Numbered from the stretch's first letter, positions 17,435 to 27,330 are shown. The stretch: 64,000 nt of DNA from Bradyrhizobium sp. STM 3843 (GCF_000239815.1 NZ_CAFK01000315.1:1-64000), one strand, 5' to 3'. Notes: generated by a model from the letters alone, not told the origin. Translations and numbers: made by a program.

Positions 17435-17464
17435 GCGAAAATCTCGGTGATGCGACGACGATGG

Positions 17465-17487
17465 TCCGGGCGCAGACGGCGCCCGGA
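17465..17487. terminator. Hairpin between convergent maeA and kup
   Basis: TCCGGGCGC and GCGCCCGGA form a perfect nine-base-pair stem with a five-base loop, lying between the converging stop codons. There is no T-run, so it may be a weak bidirectional terminator or an end-protecting structure. Confidence 0.5.
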
Positions 17488-17496
17488 TCGTTCCGA

Positions 17497-19395
17497 TCAG
17501 ATCGCGATCTGACGGCCGATCTCGACCACGCAGTCGTGAGGCAGGCTGAAGAAATCGCTGACGTGGACTGCGTTACGCTCCATGACCGCGAACAGCCGCT
17601 CCTGCCACGCCGGCAAGCCCATGCCGTCCTCGCGACCGATCACGGTCTCATGGCCGACATAGTACGTCACGTCATTGAGATCGACAGTGCATCCGAGCAT
17701 CTTGCTTGCAACGACGAGTTCCGGAATGTGCGGGCGCTCCATGAAGCCGAAACGGGCGTCGGCGCGCCAGAAGTTCGGTGCAACTTCGGTGATCGTCAAT
17801 CGGTCGCTTGATGCGACCCAGGGCACGGACAGGATTTCCACCCGCAATACGAACAGATGCTCGTGCAGTGCGCGGTTGTGTTTGACGTGCCAATGCATGA
17901 CGGGCGGCGTATCGCGCTCGGTGCGTGTCAGAAACACGGCCGTCCCAGGGACCCGCGGAATCCGCTTGGCTTCGATATCCGCCATGAACTGCGCGACCGG
18001 AATCAGCGCCTCGTGCATGCGCGACGACACTGCGGCCGCGCCGCGATGCCAGACCCACATGATCCCATAGACGGCAGTCGCGAGCAGCAAGGGGACATAG
18101 CCGCCCTCCGCGATCTTGGTGAGATTGGCCAGGAAGAACGCGCCATCGATGATCAGGAAGACCGCAGCGACAGCACCCGCGGCAAGCAGGCTCCAATGCC
18201 AGATCTCCCGCATCGCGATGAACAGCAGGGCCGAGGTCATGAGCATGGTCAGCGAAACCGCAATGCCGTAAGCCGATGCGAGGTTGTCGGATTTGCCGAA
18301 ACCGAGCGTCAACCCGACCGTCACGATCATCAAGAGCCAGTTGACCACGCCGACGTAGATCTGGCCGTAGCCTTCGGAGGAGGTCTGCGTGATCCAAAGC
18401 CGCGGCATCCAGCCGAGTTGGATGGCCTGCCGCGTCATCGAAAACGCGCCGGTGATGATCGATTGGCTCGCAATGATCGTGGCCACGGTCGCCAACGCGA
18501 TCAGCGGCAGCAACAATGCGTCCGGGCAAAGCCGATAGAAAATGTTACCGTCGGTGGACGCTCCATCGAGCACCAGCGCAGCCTGACCTGCATAGTTCAG
18601 AATCAGGCTTGGGAAGACGATCGCAAACCAGGCCATCTTGATCGGGCCCGCGCCGAAATGCCCCATATCGGCATAGAGCGCCTCCGCTCCGGTGACGCAG
18701 AGGAACACGGCGCCGAGCACCAGAAAGCCGGTCGCTCCGCTGGAGAACAGATAAGAGAGGCCGTAGACCGGATTGATCGCGGCAAGGACTCCGGGATGCC
18801 TCGCAACGCCGACGATTCCCAAGAGCGCAATGGTCGCAAACCAGAGCAGCATCACAGGCCCGAAGAACCGGCCGATGCTGGCGGTCCCTCGCGACTGGAT
18901 CGCGAACAGGCAAATCAGAATGACGACGGCTGCCGGGACCACATAGGGTTGAAAGGCCGGGGTGGCCATGTTCAATCCCTCGAGCGCGGAAAGAACCGAG
19001 ATCGCCGGCGTAATCGCGCCATCGCCATAGATCAGCGCCGCGCCAAACAGGCCCACCGCCACGATGGTCGGGCGGCGCTGCCGCTTGACCCCGAGCAGCG
19101 CCATCAAGGCGAGGATGCCACCCTCGCCATCATTGTCGACGCGCATCGCAAATGTGACGTACTTGACCGTGGTGATGATGAAGAGCGTCCAAAGCACCAG
19201 GGACAAGGCGCCCAGCACGGCGGCTGCGTCAGGCGCCTGGCCAGCCGTGCCGAGAATTGTCTTGAACGTATAGAGCGGACTGGTCCCGATGTCGCCGAAC
19301 ACGACGCCCAAGGCGGAGAGCGCCAGCAGACCGAGGCGCCCCTGAGGACCTTGATGGTCCACGGGATATGATATTGCTGACTGGTTTTCGCTCAC
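17497..19395 (-). CDS. kup: Kup-type potassium uptake protein
   Basis: The 632-residue protein has about 12 transmembrane helices followed by a cytosolic C-terminal domain of roughly 170 residues. The N-terminal helix carries the family signature GVVFGDIGTSPLYTFK (about 30-45), and IYGDGAITPAISVLSA follows at about 120. Kup proteins take up potassium, generally by proton symport, and matter most at low pH or low potassium. The gene stands alone, converging on malic enzyme. Full length with no missing segments. Confidence 0.93.
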   Translation of the reverse strand: MSENQSAISYPVDHQGPQGRLGLLALSALGVVFGDIGTSPLYTFKTILGTAGQAPDAAAVLGALSLVLWTLFIITTVKYVTFAMRVDNDGEGGILALMALLGVKRQRRPTIVAVGLFGAALIYGDGAITPAISVLSALEGLNMATPAFQPYVVPAAVVILICLFAIQSRGTASIGRFFGPVMLLWFATIALLGIVGVARHPGVLAAINPVYGLSYLFSSGATGFLVLGAVFLCVTGAEALYADMGHFGAGPIKMAWFAIVFPSLILNYAGQAALVLDGASTDGNIFYRLCPDALLLPLIALATVATIIASQSIITGAFSMTRQAIQLGWMPRLWITQTSSEGYGQIYVGVVNWLLMIVTVGLTLGFGKSDNLASAYGIAVSLTMLMTSALLFIAMREIWHWSLLAAGAVAAVFLIIDGAFFLANLTKIAEGGYVPLLLATAVYGIMWVWHRGAAAVSSRMHEALIPVAQFMADIEAKRIPRVPGTAVFLTRTERDTPPVMHWHVKHNRALHEHLFVLRVEILSVPWVASSDRLTITEVAPNFWRADARFGFMERPHIPELVVASKMLGCTVDLNDVTYYVGHETVIGREDGMGLPAWQERLFAVMERNAVHVSDFFSLPHDCVVEIGRQIAI

Positions 19396-19520
19396 TGCCG
19401 AACCGAAGCTGGTGTTGCCGCCATGTGTCGTCGCGTCAGCGTCATATCGCGGGATTGTATCGAGCGATACGTCGAGCAGGAAGAAACGATTGTCGATCCC
19501 GCGGGTTTGAACGAGAGGCC

Positions 19521-20714
19521 TTAGACGAGTCCCAGTTCTGTCGGACGCACGCCGGGGAAGATCCTCGTCAGGGCAGCGGTGTCGAGACCATAGATGCGCT
19601 GGAACAGGTTCGCGAACATGGCCCGATGGTCGGTCAACACAGGCAGGTCACGATTCTGAAACAGAGCCGCCTGCTCCACCTTGACCTGCTCCCCCGTGAT
19701 GCGGCCGCCATTGATGCCGCCGCCCAGGACCCAATAGACACTGCCGTGGCCATGGTCCGTACCGCGGTCGCCATTCTCCCGGAAGGTCCGCCCGAACTCG
19801 GAAATGACGATGACCACGGTGTCTCGCCATCCGTTGGGGCCGATTTCCTCGGAGAAACCGGCAAGAGCACGCCCGAGTTCGCCGAGACGGTCAGCGAGGT
19901 AGCCCGTCGCTGCGCCTTGATTGACGTGGGTGTCCCAACCGCCCACGTCAACAAAGCCGAGATTGTACTGCTCGCGCATCAATCGGCCGATCCTTCGCGC
20001 CGAGAGCTCGAAGCCGCGCGGCGAAACCGCACCCCGATTGGCGGCCGCCATTTCCTCGGAGATCGACCGATAAACATCGTCACGCACCTTGAACCCTTCC
20101 GCGACCGCGGCCGCGAGGTCGGTGTGGAGGTACATCTCCCTGATCAGTTGCGCTTGGCGGTCATCGACACCGGGCCGGCCGACGCTGTTCAAGGCAATAT
20201 TCGGCACCTGGCCCTGGCCGCGGAAGATCAGCGGCAGCTGATCCGTGAACGAGATTGGCCGGGCTCGCGTCAGTTCGGCTGCAAGCCGGCTCATGAAGCC
20301 TGAGCGATAGTCTCTCGACCCGGCCGCAGCTTGGCCCAGTTCGATCGTGTCCTGTGTCTCAAAGTGGCTTCGCGTCAGATCGTCGCTCGATCCCACGAAC
20401 GGAATGAAGGCGATCTCGCGCTTGGCCCACATCGGGTAAACGCTGGTTCGTAGCGACGGATGCAGCCCCCAATCTGCCGAGAGCGGCAGCGCCGCGTTGG
20501 GGTTTCCGACATCGGGTTTTGCAACGCTCAGAGTCGGCCGCGAATTGTAGTAGAAATCGCTCGAGACCGGCACGAGCACGTTGGCAGCGTCATACGCGCC
20601 CCGGAGAAAGACGACCAGCAGTCGCGCGTCGCTGGCGGGCGCCGCCCAGACGCGGCCCGCCATCGTCAGCGGCGTCAATGCGGCGAAAGTCTTGATCAGC
20701 TCACGACGGTTCAT
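19521..20714 (-). CDS. DUF1501 family protein
   Basis: The 397-residue protein begins with an export signal containing an RR pair (NRRELIKTF), then a hydrophobic stretch ending in RVWAAP, which fits the twin-arginine or Sec route. The body has the DUF1501 pattern, related to the alkaline-phosphatase-like fold, including LRGAYDAANVLVP, DVGGWDTHVNQG and ISEFGRTFRENGDRGTDHG. No catalytic role is established for the family. GGAGG before ATG 20714 decides the start; longer frames run into the upstream gene. It follows the DUF1800 gene by 22 bases, and the two families usually occur as a pair. Confidence 0.8.
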   Translation of the reverse strand: MNRRELIKTFAALTPLTMAGRVWAAPASDARLLVVFLRGAYDAANVLVPVSSDFYYNSRPTLSVAKPDVGNPNAALPLSADWGLHPSLRTSVYPMWAKREIAFIPFVGSSDDLTRSHFETQDTIELGQAAAGSRDYRSGFMSRLAAELTRARPISFTDQLPLIFRGQGQVPNIALNSVGRPGVDDRQAQLIREMYLHTDLAAAVAEGFKVRDDVYRSISEEMAAANRGAVSPRGFELSARRIGRLMREQYNLGFVDVGGWDTHVNQGAATGYLADRLGELGRALAGFSEEIGPNGWRDTVVIVISEFGRTFRENGDRGTDHGHGSVYWVLGGGINGGRITGEQVKVEQAALFQNRDLPVLTDHRAMFANLFQRIYGLDTAALTRIFPGVRPTELGLV

Positions 20715-20736
20715 CACAACCTCCGGCGGGATCAGT

Positions 20737-22302
20737 TCAGCGCATGAACTCAGGCGACGACAGAAACAGCGTGTTCCAGTCTTGCGGCGAAATCGCCTGC
20801 TCCAAGGCCGCTTGCGTCGTCGGCGTAAGGGTCTGCTTGAGGCCCTCATAATAGAGCGCGTTCTGCAGCAGCGGAAAAGCCGGCCGTTCGACCGCGTTCG
20901 GGCCGTCCGGTTTGAACAGGCCGGCAGACCCCGAGCCGACCTGCCGGGCAATCTCGAAACGGACCATCATCTGTCCCGGCCCGTTCCATGACGCGGAGGT
21001 GAGCGCATAGCCGTCGGGCGTCTCGTGATTGAACAGGCCTTCGCCCAGGCGGTTGATCCAGCCCTGAATCGGCGCAGTATTGAGAACGACCTTGTCGTCA
21101 TAGGCGAGCCTCACCGCCGACAGGACATATTGCACGGGATCCTTGAAGCGCGCGCCGGGCTTTAGCGATGCTGCAAACTCCGGCGAATGGACCATGGTGC
21201 CGAGAACGGCAGCAATATCTCCGTCGCTGGTCCTGAACGTCTGGGCCATCTTCTGCACCAGCGCTTCGGGCGGATTGTCGGCAACGAAATACGTCGCGAT
21301 CTGGCGCGACAGGTGCGCGGCCGTGGCGGGATGATGCACCAGGATGTCCAATGCCTCATCGACTTCCGCAAGGCCGCGCCCCTTGATCAGATGGCCGAGA
21401 AAGGTCTTGTCGCCATAGTCGTGACGCGCGGGATTGAACTCGAAAGCACCCTCCCGCACCAGCTGTGACTGCAACTCAGGCTTCAGCTTCGGATCTTCCG
21501 GTTTCAGGTCGATGCCGACGCCCGTCAAGATCCTTGCCAGCGCCTCGACATCCGCCTGCGTGTAACCGGAGCCGATACCCATCGTGTGCAGCTCCATGAT
21601 CTCACGGGCATAGTTCTCGTTCAGATGGCCCGCGGCGTTATCGGCATTGTCGAGATAGCGCAGCATCGCGGGATGGCGAAGCGTGGCGGCCAGCAGGTCG
21701 CGAAATTTGCCGAGCGCGTGCGGCCGGATCGCACGATCCTCATAGTCACCGACCAGGATCCTGATGTTGCCCTTGTATTGATGCACGTTGAAATGGTTGA
21801 ACCAGAACCAGGTCATGCGCTCGCGCAGTTGGTCGGGCGCATAAAGCGCGCGCAGGATGGTCCGCGCCGTCGCCTGCTTGGCGCGGTCGTTCATCGCCTG
21901 CTGATAGACCTGTTGCGCGGCTTTCTTCTGCTCGGGATCAGCGACCTGATTGGCACTCTTGGCCTGCTGCTCGAAAGCGACCGCAATGTCGAACGGAAAG
22001 CTGTGCACGTCCGGCATCGCCTCGATCTGGGCCTTGGCGGCCGGCGGAAGCGACAGATCTCCAGCCGGGTGCAACTGCTCCTGCAACCAGCGCTCTGTCC
22101 CGACGGCGTGGAAGTGCTCCGCGCTCGAGGCGTTCACGCCCCATGTCAGACGGTCGAGCAAGGCGAGGTCGGAAGCAGAAAAATTCGCGGCGGAGGCGGA
22201 TCGACCTGTCAGCAACGCCCCCGACGCGAGCGCGGCGGACACAACCATCGACCTCCACGCGCTCCGCCGGACGATCATGGATGATGTGCCGGGTGGTCGC
22301 AT
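20737..22302 (-). CDS. DUF1800 family protein
   Basis: The 521-residue protein carries an N-terminal signal segment (residues 15-35, ending GRSASAA). It has the family's features: the LLDRLTWG start, the conserved MTWFWFNHFNVHQ, HLNENYAREIMELHTMG, and the late SASWNGPGQMM. The function is unknown in general; it is thought to work with its DUF1501 partner, encoded directly downstream and probably co-transcribed. ATG 22302 is preceded by GGGGCTGAGA and preferred to a 67-residue longer form. It diverges from the outer-membrane protein at 22470. Confidence 0.8.
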   Translation of the reverse strand: MRPPGTSSMIVRRSAWRSMVVSAALASGALLTGRSASAANFSASDLALLDRLTWGVNASSAEHFHAVGTERWLQEQLHPAGDLSLPPAAKAQIEAMPDVHSFPFDIAVAFEQQAKSANQVADPEQKKAAQQVYQQAMNDRAKQATARTILRALYAPDQLRERMTWFWFNHFNVHQYKGNIRILVGDYEDRAIRPHALGKFRDLLAATLRHPAMLRYLDNADNAAGHLNENYAREIMELHTMGIGSGYTQADVEALARILTGVGIDLKPEDPKLKPELQSQLVREGAFEFNPARHDYGDKTFLGHLIKGRGLAEVDEALDILVHHPATAAHLSRQIATYFVADNPPEALVQKMAQTFRTSDGDIAAVLGTMVHSPEFAASLKPGARFKDPVQYVLSAVRLAYDDKVVLNTAPIQGWINRLGEGLFNHETPDGYALTSASWNGPGQMMVRFEIARQVGSGSAGLFKPDGPNAVERPAFPLLQNALYYEGLKQTLTPTTQAALEQAISPQDWNTLFLSSPEFMR

Positions 22303-22469
22303 TCTCAGCCCCAATCGTGATTCGATCTCATTTTGGACAGAACGGCCTGAATATCGTCTGAATGCACTGTACAGAAACATCGCAAACCCGTGAGGAATGC
22401 CTGCGGGTTGTACTGCGTTGATCTGAAATACGGCCGTGCTCCTGGGAGCAATGGCCTTTGGGGGCATAG

Positions 22470-23318
22470 GTGAGACCGACTTATCCGGCGCGTTCGGGGC
22501 CATTCATCCGGCGCGACTTCATCGCCTTACTGGCGGGGCTTCTTCTCCTCGTTGCCATTTCCGACGCCCGGGCCGAGACCTGCCCGACTTCGGCCGACGA
22601 ACTCGCCACCGATCGGCCGGATGTGACGAATTCGAGCCTCGTCGTCCCGACGGGCAGCTTCCAAAGCGAGAACGGCGTGAACCTGACATCCCAGAATGGA
22701 GGTCGTACCCTTGATGGATCGAACACCCGCTGGCGGCTAGGCGTTGCGCCTTGCCTCGAGGTGTTTGTGGATCTGCCGAACTATGTCGGCAGTATCCGCG
22801 GTTCTGCAGCTTCGGGGTTCACCGACATTGCGCCTGCCGTCAAATGGCAGGTCAGCCCGCTCCCCGGAAAGGTTGATCTCTCGTTCGTTGTCGGCGCGGC
22901 GCTGCCGACCGGAGCCGCCGAGGTCGCCGGCCGTGGCACTCAGCCCTATCTGCAGATGCCATGGTCGGTCGAGCTGCATGATGGCTGGGGTATCAGCGGC
23001 ATGTTCACCGAGTTCTTCCGCCCGGCCGAGACTGATACCAAGCACGTTACTGAGGCCACCTTCGTGCTGGAAAAGAAGCTGAACGAGAAGCTCAGCCTCT
23101 TCACCGAATATGTCGGCGATTATCCCGAGCACGCCGGTCCTGTCCAACTGATCAATTCCGGCGGGCTCTACCATCTCAGCCCAAAAGAGCAGATCGACTT
23201 CCACGTGGCGTTTGGCCTCAACCACAACTCTCCCACCTACATTGTCGGCGTCGGCTATTCGTTCCGGATCGATGGATTGTTTGACGGCGCGCGAGATTGG
23301 CGTCGCGCAAGCCGGTGA
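22470..23318 (+). CDS. Outer-membrane beta-barrel, phenol-degradation MetA-like family
   Basis: This 282-residue protein has a signal peptide (hydrophobic core 17-31, ending SDARA). Alternating strands follow, typical of the transporter-like barrels annotated as MetA-pathway phenol degradation proteins: TDRPDVTNSSLVVPTGSFQ, then repeated amphipathic strands, ending with HVAFGLNHNSPTYIVGVGYSF. It probably forms an outer-membrane pore or sensor; the substrate is unknown. The start is GTG at 22470; no strong ribosome-binding site is visible, so the exact start is uncertain. The next gene follows after about 140 bases. Confidence 0.7.
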   Translation: MRPTYPARSGPFIRRDFIALLAGLLLLVAISDARAETCPTSADELATDRPDVTNSSLVVPTGSFQSENGVNLTSQNGGRTLDGSNTRWRLGVAPCLEVFVDLPNYVGSIRGSAASGFTDIAPAVKWQVSPLPGKVDLSFVVGAALPTGAAEVAGRGTQPYLQMPWSVELHDGWGISGMFTEFFRPAETDTKHVTEATFVLEKKLNEKLSLFTEYVGDYPEHAGPVQLINSGGLYHLSPKEQIDFHVAFGLNHNSPTYIVGVGYSFRIDGLFDGARDWRRASR

Positions 23319-23457
23319 GCAAGCGCTATCCGCTGACGTGGTGGAGCCCGGGCGTGACTGCATTGCCTTGCAAGTTCAGCTCTTGCAGTTCAGTTGATGT
23401 TCAGCATCGTCCATCTAAGCGATCGCGGGGGACTGTCTGCTAGAGAGGGTAAAGACC

Positions 23458-23697
23458 ATGTTGCCAAGGCTTTCGATAATTGCGTGCGCGCTGACGGTCG
23501 GCCTATCGATCCTGGCCAGCCTGCAGCCGGCACGCGCTCAAGATGCCATGGAAGCGGAGATGATCGGCTATCACCAGCTTTGTCAGAAGGGCGATCGCCG
23601 CGCCTGCATCCGCTTCGGGATTCTGATCGGGCGCAACGAGCAGCGACATGCCGATTGGCGCCGGGCGCACGCAGACTGGTGGTGGTGGGAGCGCTGA
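23458..23697 (+). CDS. Small secreted protein with Trp-rich end
   Basis: The 79-residue product has a signal peptide (residues 1-27, ending ARAQ). The short mature part has two cysteines (CQKGDRRAC) that may pair, and the end HADWWWWER contains four consecutive tryptophans. The ribosome-binding site AGAGGGT precedes the ATG. The remaining mature protein is only about 50 residues long. Function unknown; the tryptophan cluster might bind a membrane or glycan. Confidence 0.6.
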   Translation: MLPRLSIIACALTVGLSILASLQPARAQDAMEAEMIGYHQLCQKGDRRACIRFGILIGRNEQRHADWRRAHADWWWWER

Positions 23698-23709
23698 ACC
23701 GGCGATGCT

Positions 23710-23734
23710 GGGCCGCCGACCGGTGCGGCGGCCC
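23710..23734. terminator. Hairpin terminator between convergent genes
   Basis: GGGCCGCCG pairs perfectly with CGGCGGCCC around a seven-base loop, followed by a short CCTTT on the plus strand. It lies between the secreted protein gene and the converging arginase gene. Confidence 0.55.
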
Positions 23735-23754
23735 CCTTTAGCCGAGATGCCCGC

Positions 23755-24732
23755 CTAGTGCTCCGGGACGATCGCGTTGCTCGGCGTCGGCCTGTCGGTG
23801 ATCTGCTGGCCGAACAAGCTCCCGATCAGCTCGACCGCGACCCGCGCGGTCTTGCCGCGCTCGTCGAGAAACGGGTTGAGCTCGACGATATCGACTGATC
23901 TTACCAGGCCCGAGTCATGAAGCATCTCCATCACCAGATGCGCCTCGCGATAGGTGGCTCCGCCTGGCACCGTGGTCCCCACCCCGGGCGCGACCTCGGG
24001 ATCGAGAAAATCGACGTCGAAACTGACGTGCAAAACTCCATTCCGCGCGCGAACTCGCTCGATGACGCGCCTCATGAGCACGCCGACTCCAAATTCGTCG
24101 ATCGCCCGCATGTCGGCGATCCTGACACTCCGAGAACGCAGCAACTCCTTTTCCAACCGGTCGATGGAACGCGTGCCGAACAGCTCCAATTGCTCAGGCG
24201 TAAGACATGCGCGCGGGTCGTCGCCGAGCAGGCCATCGAGCCCCGGCTCGCCACACAGAAAAGCGGCCGACATGCCGTGCATGTTGGCCGTGATTGTCGT
24301 CGCCGGCGTGTTGTAGTCGGCATGGGCATCCAGCCATAAGACGAACAGCTCGCGCCCGACGTCCTGCCAATGGCGCGCGACGCCGGTTACAGATCCCATC
24401 GACAATGAATGGTCGCCGCCCAGAAACACCGGAATCGCGCCGGTTTGCGCAAGCTCATAGCCGCGGTGCGCCAAGACCCGTGACCAGCGCTGGATCTCGC
24501 GATAGTACTTGGCGTTTGGCGGGGGCGTGTCGCTGGCATCAGCGATATCGGCGATGCCGAGATCGCCATAGTCGGTGACCTGGAGGCCGAGGCTTTCGAG
24601 CAGGGTGACCAGGCCGGCGGTGCGCAGCGCGGCCGGCCCCATCAGGGTGCCGCGAACCGACGCGCCGAGATCGATCGGCGCGCCAAGCACGGCGATGCGA
24701 TGGGGCGAGCCCGTGTTGTTTGCATTGACCAC
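23755..24732 (-). CDS. rocF: Arginase (ureohydrolase family)
   Basis: The 325-residue protein has all manganese-site motifs of arginase: GGDHS, DAHADYN and SFDVDFLDPEVAPGVGT, so it should hydrolyse arginine to ornithine and urea. The C-terminal ELNPFLDERGKTA segment is also typical. The start is GTG at 24732, preceded by GGAGGG at good spacing; a TTG at 24756 would add eight residues but lacks such a site. It is a single gene, with no other arginine-catabolic genes adjacent. The related agmatinase and formiminoglutamase activities are less likely given overall similarity to arginases. Confidence 0.87.
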   Translation of the reverse strand: MVNANNTGSPHRIAVLGAPIDLGASVRGTLMGPAALRTAGLVTLLESLGLQVTDYGDLGIADIADASDTPPPNAKYYREIQRWSRVLAHRGYELAQTGAIPVFLGGDHSLSMGSVTGVARHWQDVGRELFVLWLDAHADYNTPATTITANMHGMSAAFLCGEPGLDGLLGDDPRACLTPEQLELFGTRSIDRLEKELLRSRSVRIADMRAIDEFGVGVLMRRVIERVRARNGVLHVSFDVDFLDPEVAPGVGTTVPGGATYREAHLVMEMLHDSGLVRSVDIVELNPFLDERGKTARVAVELIGSLFGQQITDRPTPSNAIVPEH

Positions 24733-24942
24733 CGCGCGACCCTCCGTCCGGTGCAATGAGCATATCGAGGCTCATCGAGATTCGTTCGCTCTACCAGCCC
24801 GATAATCACGGATTTATTCTGGCCTGCAGCTTTGGTGGAACCAAAATCGAGCGTAGGCATTTTCCCGTCGCCGCCATCGATCTGAGCGGCTCGCTGACCG
24901 ATGGCGCGGGCATAAGCTCAAGAGGCAAAGAAAGCATATCAC

Positions 24943-25203
24943 GTGAGCACCGAACCATTCGAACCCAATCCGCAGCCGGGCGTAGCCGAGCGCGCGCTCG
25001 ACACCGCGACCGACATGTCCCGCTCACTCGGCGAAATGGTCGGAACTTTGCGGGCAGCCGTCGACCGCCTCAGCCAGACCGTGGCAGAGGCGCGGCGGCC
25101 GGGGACTGCGCTCTCGACGGTCAGCGCCATTACGCGCGAAGCCCCATTGGCAAGCCTGTTCGTCGCCTTCCTGTTCGGCATTGCCGTGGCGCGACGGCGC
25201 TGA
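24943..25203 (+). CDS. Small tail-anchored protein (YqjD/ElaB-like layout)
   Basis: The 86-residue protein has an acidic, helical N-terminal part (residues 15-50, with regularly spaced Ala and Leu) and a C-terminal hydrophobic segment, APLASLFVAFLFGIAVARRR. The end resembles that of DUF883/YqjD-type proteins, which anchor stationary-phase factors to the inner membrane. The start is GTG at 24943. It converges on opgC with only 15 bases between stops. Function unknown. Confidence 0.5.
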   Translation: MSTEPFEPNPQPGVAERALDTATDMSRSLGEMVGTLRAAVDRLSQTVAEARRPGTALSTVSAITREAPLASLFVAFLFGIAVARRR

Positions 25204-25218
25204 CGTCGTCTGGCCTCA

Positions 25219-26382
25219 TCAGAAAAGTTTCGGTCCGCGGCGGTCGAGCTGCGATTCCCGCGTCAGCAGCGTCGCCGCAAGGATCATCAGCGCAATACCG
25301 CCGAAGCTGACCGCGACCTGCATCGCGAAGCTGCCGGAGACTTCGGCCAACGCCACCTGCGCAAGAAACGCCAAGAGCACGCCGAAGCAATACATCGACA
25401 GCGAATTCTCCCCGCAGCGGATCATCGCCGTCGTCAAGGGTGTGATCGCGCCGTGCCATACCGGCGGCGCCAGCCTCGAAACGACAAGAACCAGCGACAG
25501 GAAGTGCAACAGGCGGACCGGCGCCAGATGGCTCTTGTAGATCGGGTAGATCAGATTCGTGATAGCTGAGGGGACAAGGCCTTCCAGGCTTTCGAATTGC
25601 CAGCTCAGCGCGACGATAAGACTGAACAGGAGGCAGGCGAACGCGAGCGACAGCAATAGCCGCGACTGCAGCATCGGACGCAGGCGCGGGACACCTTCAA
25701 AGGCAAACCAGCCGCCGATCACGAATAGGAATTGCCAGGCGAACGGATTGAAATAGAGTTCTCCGCTCGGCCACGCCGGCACGTGCCAATCGAACAGCTG
25801 CACCATCATGTAGACGAGGAACGACAACAACAGCGTTATCGTCGCGCTCTTCGTCATCAGCCAGAGCAAAAAGGGAAAGCTCATGTGCAGCAGCGCGAAG
25901 GTCAAGAGAATGTCGGTATTGACGGGTGCAAACTGCAGCGTGGCGATATGGATGATCGTCGGACCAGGCTCGCGGAAGAAAAAGCCGGTATTGGTCTCGT
26001 CGAGATAGCGCGTCCCTCCCCCGACCACCCAGACCAGCGCGAAATAGGCGATCAGCAGCACCAGAAAGGCCGCGTAGATCTCCCAGGCCCGGCGCAGCGC
26101 ACGGATCACGGTGGTGGCCCATCCATGCTCCCGCAGAGCGCCGCCGTAGGCGAGCATACAGGTGTAACCCGAAACGAAAACGAAGACCTCGGACGTATCG
26201 CTGAAGCCGTAGTTGCGCAGGGTCAGCCAGGACAGGGAATTATCCGGGACATGGTCGATGAAAATGAACCACAGTGCCAGTCCGCGGCAGGCATCGAGCC
26301 GCAGATCACGGCGGTCTTTGCTGGCACTGATGGCAGGCGCATGAGTCCCGACAAGAAGACCGGCCACCATCGCACTCCCCAA
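25219..26382 (-). CDS. opgC: OpgC-like membrane acyltransferase
   Basis: The 387-residue protein has about ten transmembrane helices and the OpgC domain: DLRLDACRGLALWFIFIDHV near residue 25, SDTSEVFVFVSGYTC, and PFAWQFLFVIGGWF. OpgC proteins add succinyl groups to periplasmic cyclic glucans, changing their charge. In rhizobia these glucans matter in osmoadaptation and plant interaction. No other glucan-synthesis gene is adjacent. An alternative start lies a few codons downstream. Family membership is clear. Confidence 0.85.
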   Translation of the reverse strand: MGSAMVAGLLVGTHAPAISASKDRRDLRLDACRGLALWFIFIDHVPDNSLSWLTLRNYGFSDTSEVFVFVSGYTCMLAYGGALREHGWATTVIRALRRAWEIYAAFLVLLIAYFALVWVVGGGTRYLDETNTGFFFREPGPTIIHIATLQFAPVNTDILLTFALLHMSFPFLLWLMTKSATITLLLSFLVYMMVQLFDWHVPAWPSGELYFNPFAWQFLFVIGGWFAFEGVPRLRPMLQSRLLLSLAFACLLFSLIVALSWQFESLEGLVPSAITNLIYPIYKSHLAPVRLLHFLSLVLVVSRLAPPVWHGAITPLTTAMIRCGENSLSMYCFGVLLAFLAQVALAEVSGSFAMQVAVSFGGIALMILAATLLTRESQLDRRGPKLF

Positions 26383-26625
26383 ACCTCAAGTCCGCTGCAC
26401 TGGCATTCTGCAGGATCTGCGAGCGTCTGCACGCGCTGCCTTCAAAAGCGTCCGACCATTTTGCACCAGCTCTCGTGCCGGAATAGCCATGCCGCACCGG
26501 GAACAAACAGAGCACGTCACCGCAGGGGCGCCACATCCGGCGCTTGTTCCCGCTCCGTATTTGCCCGGATTGATTGCGTGCCTCCAAGCAGCTGATTTGA
26601 TCCAGACGATCGAAAGGAGTTTGTC

Positions 26626-26850
26626 GTGGTCCATCGCGGGGTCGAATACACGGTCGTTGCGACGTCGGAACCAGACATTTGGGAATGGCGCTACGAGCTC
26701 GACGGCCAGGTCAAAACCGGTCGAACGCAGACGAGGCTCGCAGCGCTCGCCGCACGCCGGGTGCAGTCCAAGATCGACGCCGCGCTGCGCGCTGGACGGG
26801 TAAGCTCGAACCACGATCGCTCCGACAGTCTATCCCAGCCTTCGCCCTGA
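26626..26850 (+). CDS. Hypothetical small protein
   Basis: The 74-residue protein begins at GTG 26626, preceded by the strong site AAAGGAGT. It contains an all-beta-like start (RGVEYTVVATSEPDIWEWRY), then KTGRTQTRLAALAARRVQSK forming a basic helix. Its composition suggests a small soluble protein, perhaps nucleic-acid binding. No function can be assigned. Confidence 0.55.
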   Translation: MVHRGVEYTVVATSEPDIWEWRYELDGQVKTGRTQTRLAALAARRVQSKIDAALRAGRVSSNHDRSDSLSQPSP

Positions 26851-27330
26851 CCGGGCCTATTCTCGGCGTCCGGGCGCAACGCACCTCGCAAAGCCAGCAC
26901 GCTGGCCGGCTGTTCTCGTTGAGACAGATCAAGGTCTGCCCTCCGCGACGTGTCATGATTTCGATTGAAGATCATGTGCCTACCCGGGCGCGAACGTTGC
27001 GCCCGCGGAATTGGCAAGGTGCCCTTGAAGCAGCGGAGAACCGTTGATGTCACACGCGGCCGGCCAGCTGAATTCGGCACCGAACGGGCAGCCGTTGCTC
27101 CGACGCCTTTGGTCGCTGTTGCGATCGGCCATAGCGCGGATTGATCTGTCGCATTTTCCACGGTCCTGCTGTAGCTGATGCGTAGCTCGTATCAGTATCT
27201 CCGCCGCGCTCCGGCCGGACATTCGCAACACCTGCCCTAACTATGTCGCCTCCGGCGCGCTTGTCGAACATCCCCCTTGTTGCGAGCTGCGCGCCCCCGC
27301 GGGCTTCAAGCACACACAACCGATAGGATT
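26851..27330. other. Gene-free stretch, nothing recognised
   Basis: About 480 bases lie between the small protein gene and the cytochrome gene. Open frames on both strands have atypical composition, with no ribosome-binding site or family match. No repeat, RNA gene or clear promoter could be identified. Confidence 0.5.

Noticed and set aside
17857-19371. 504-residue open frame opposite kup
   Set aside because: It is a shadow of the kup gene, with Arg/His/Asp-rich low-complexity sequence and no family features; high GC content leaves long open antisense frames.
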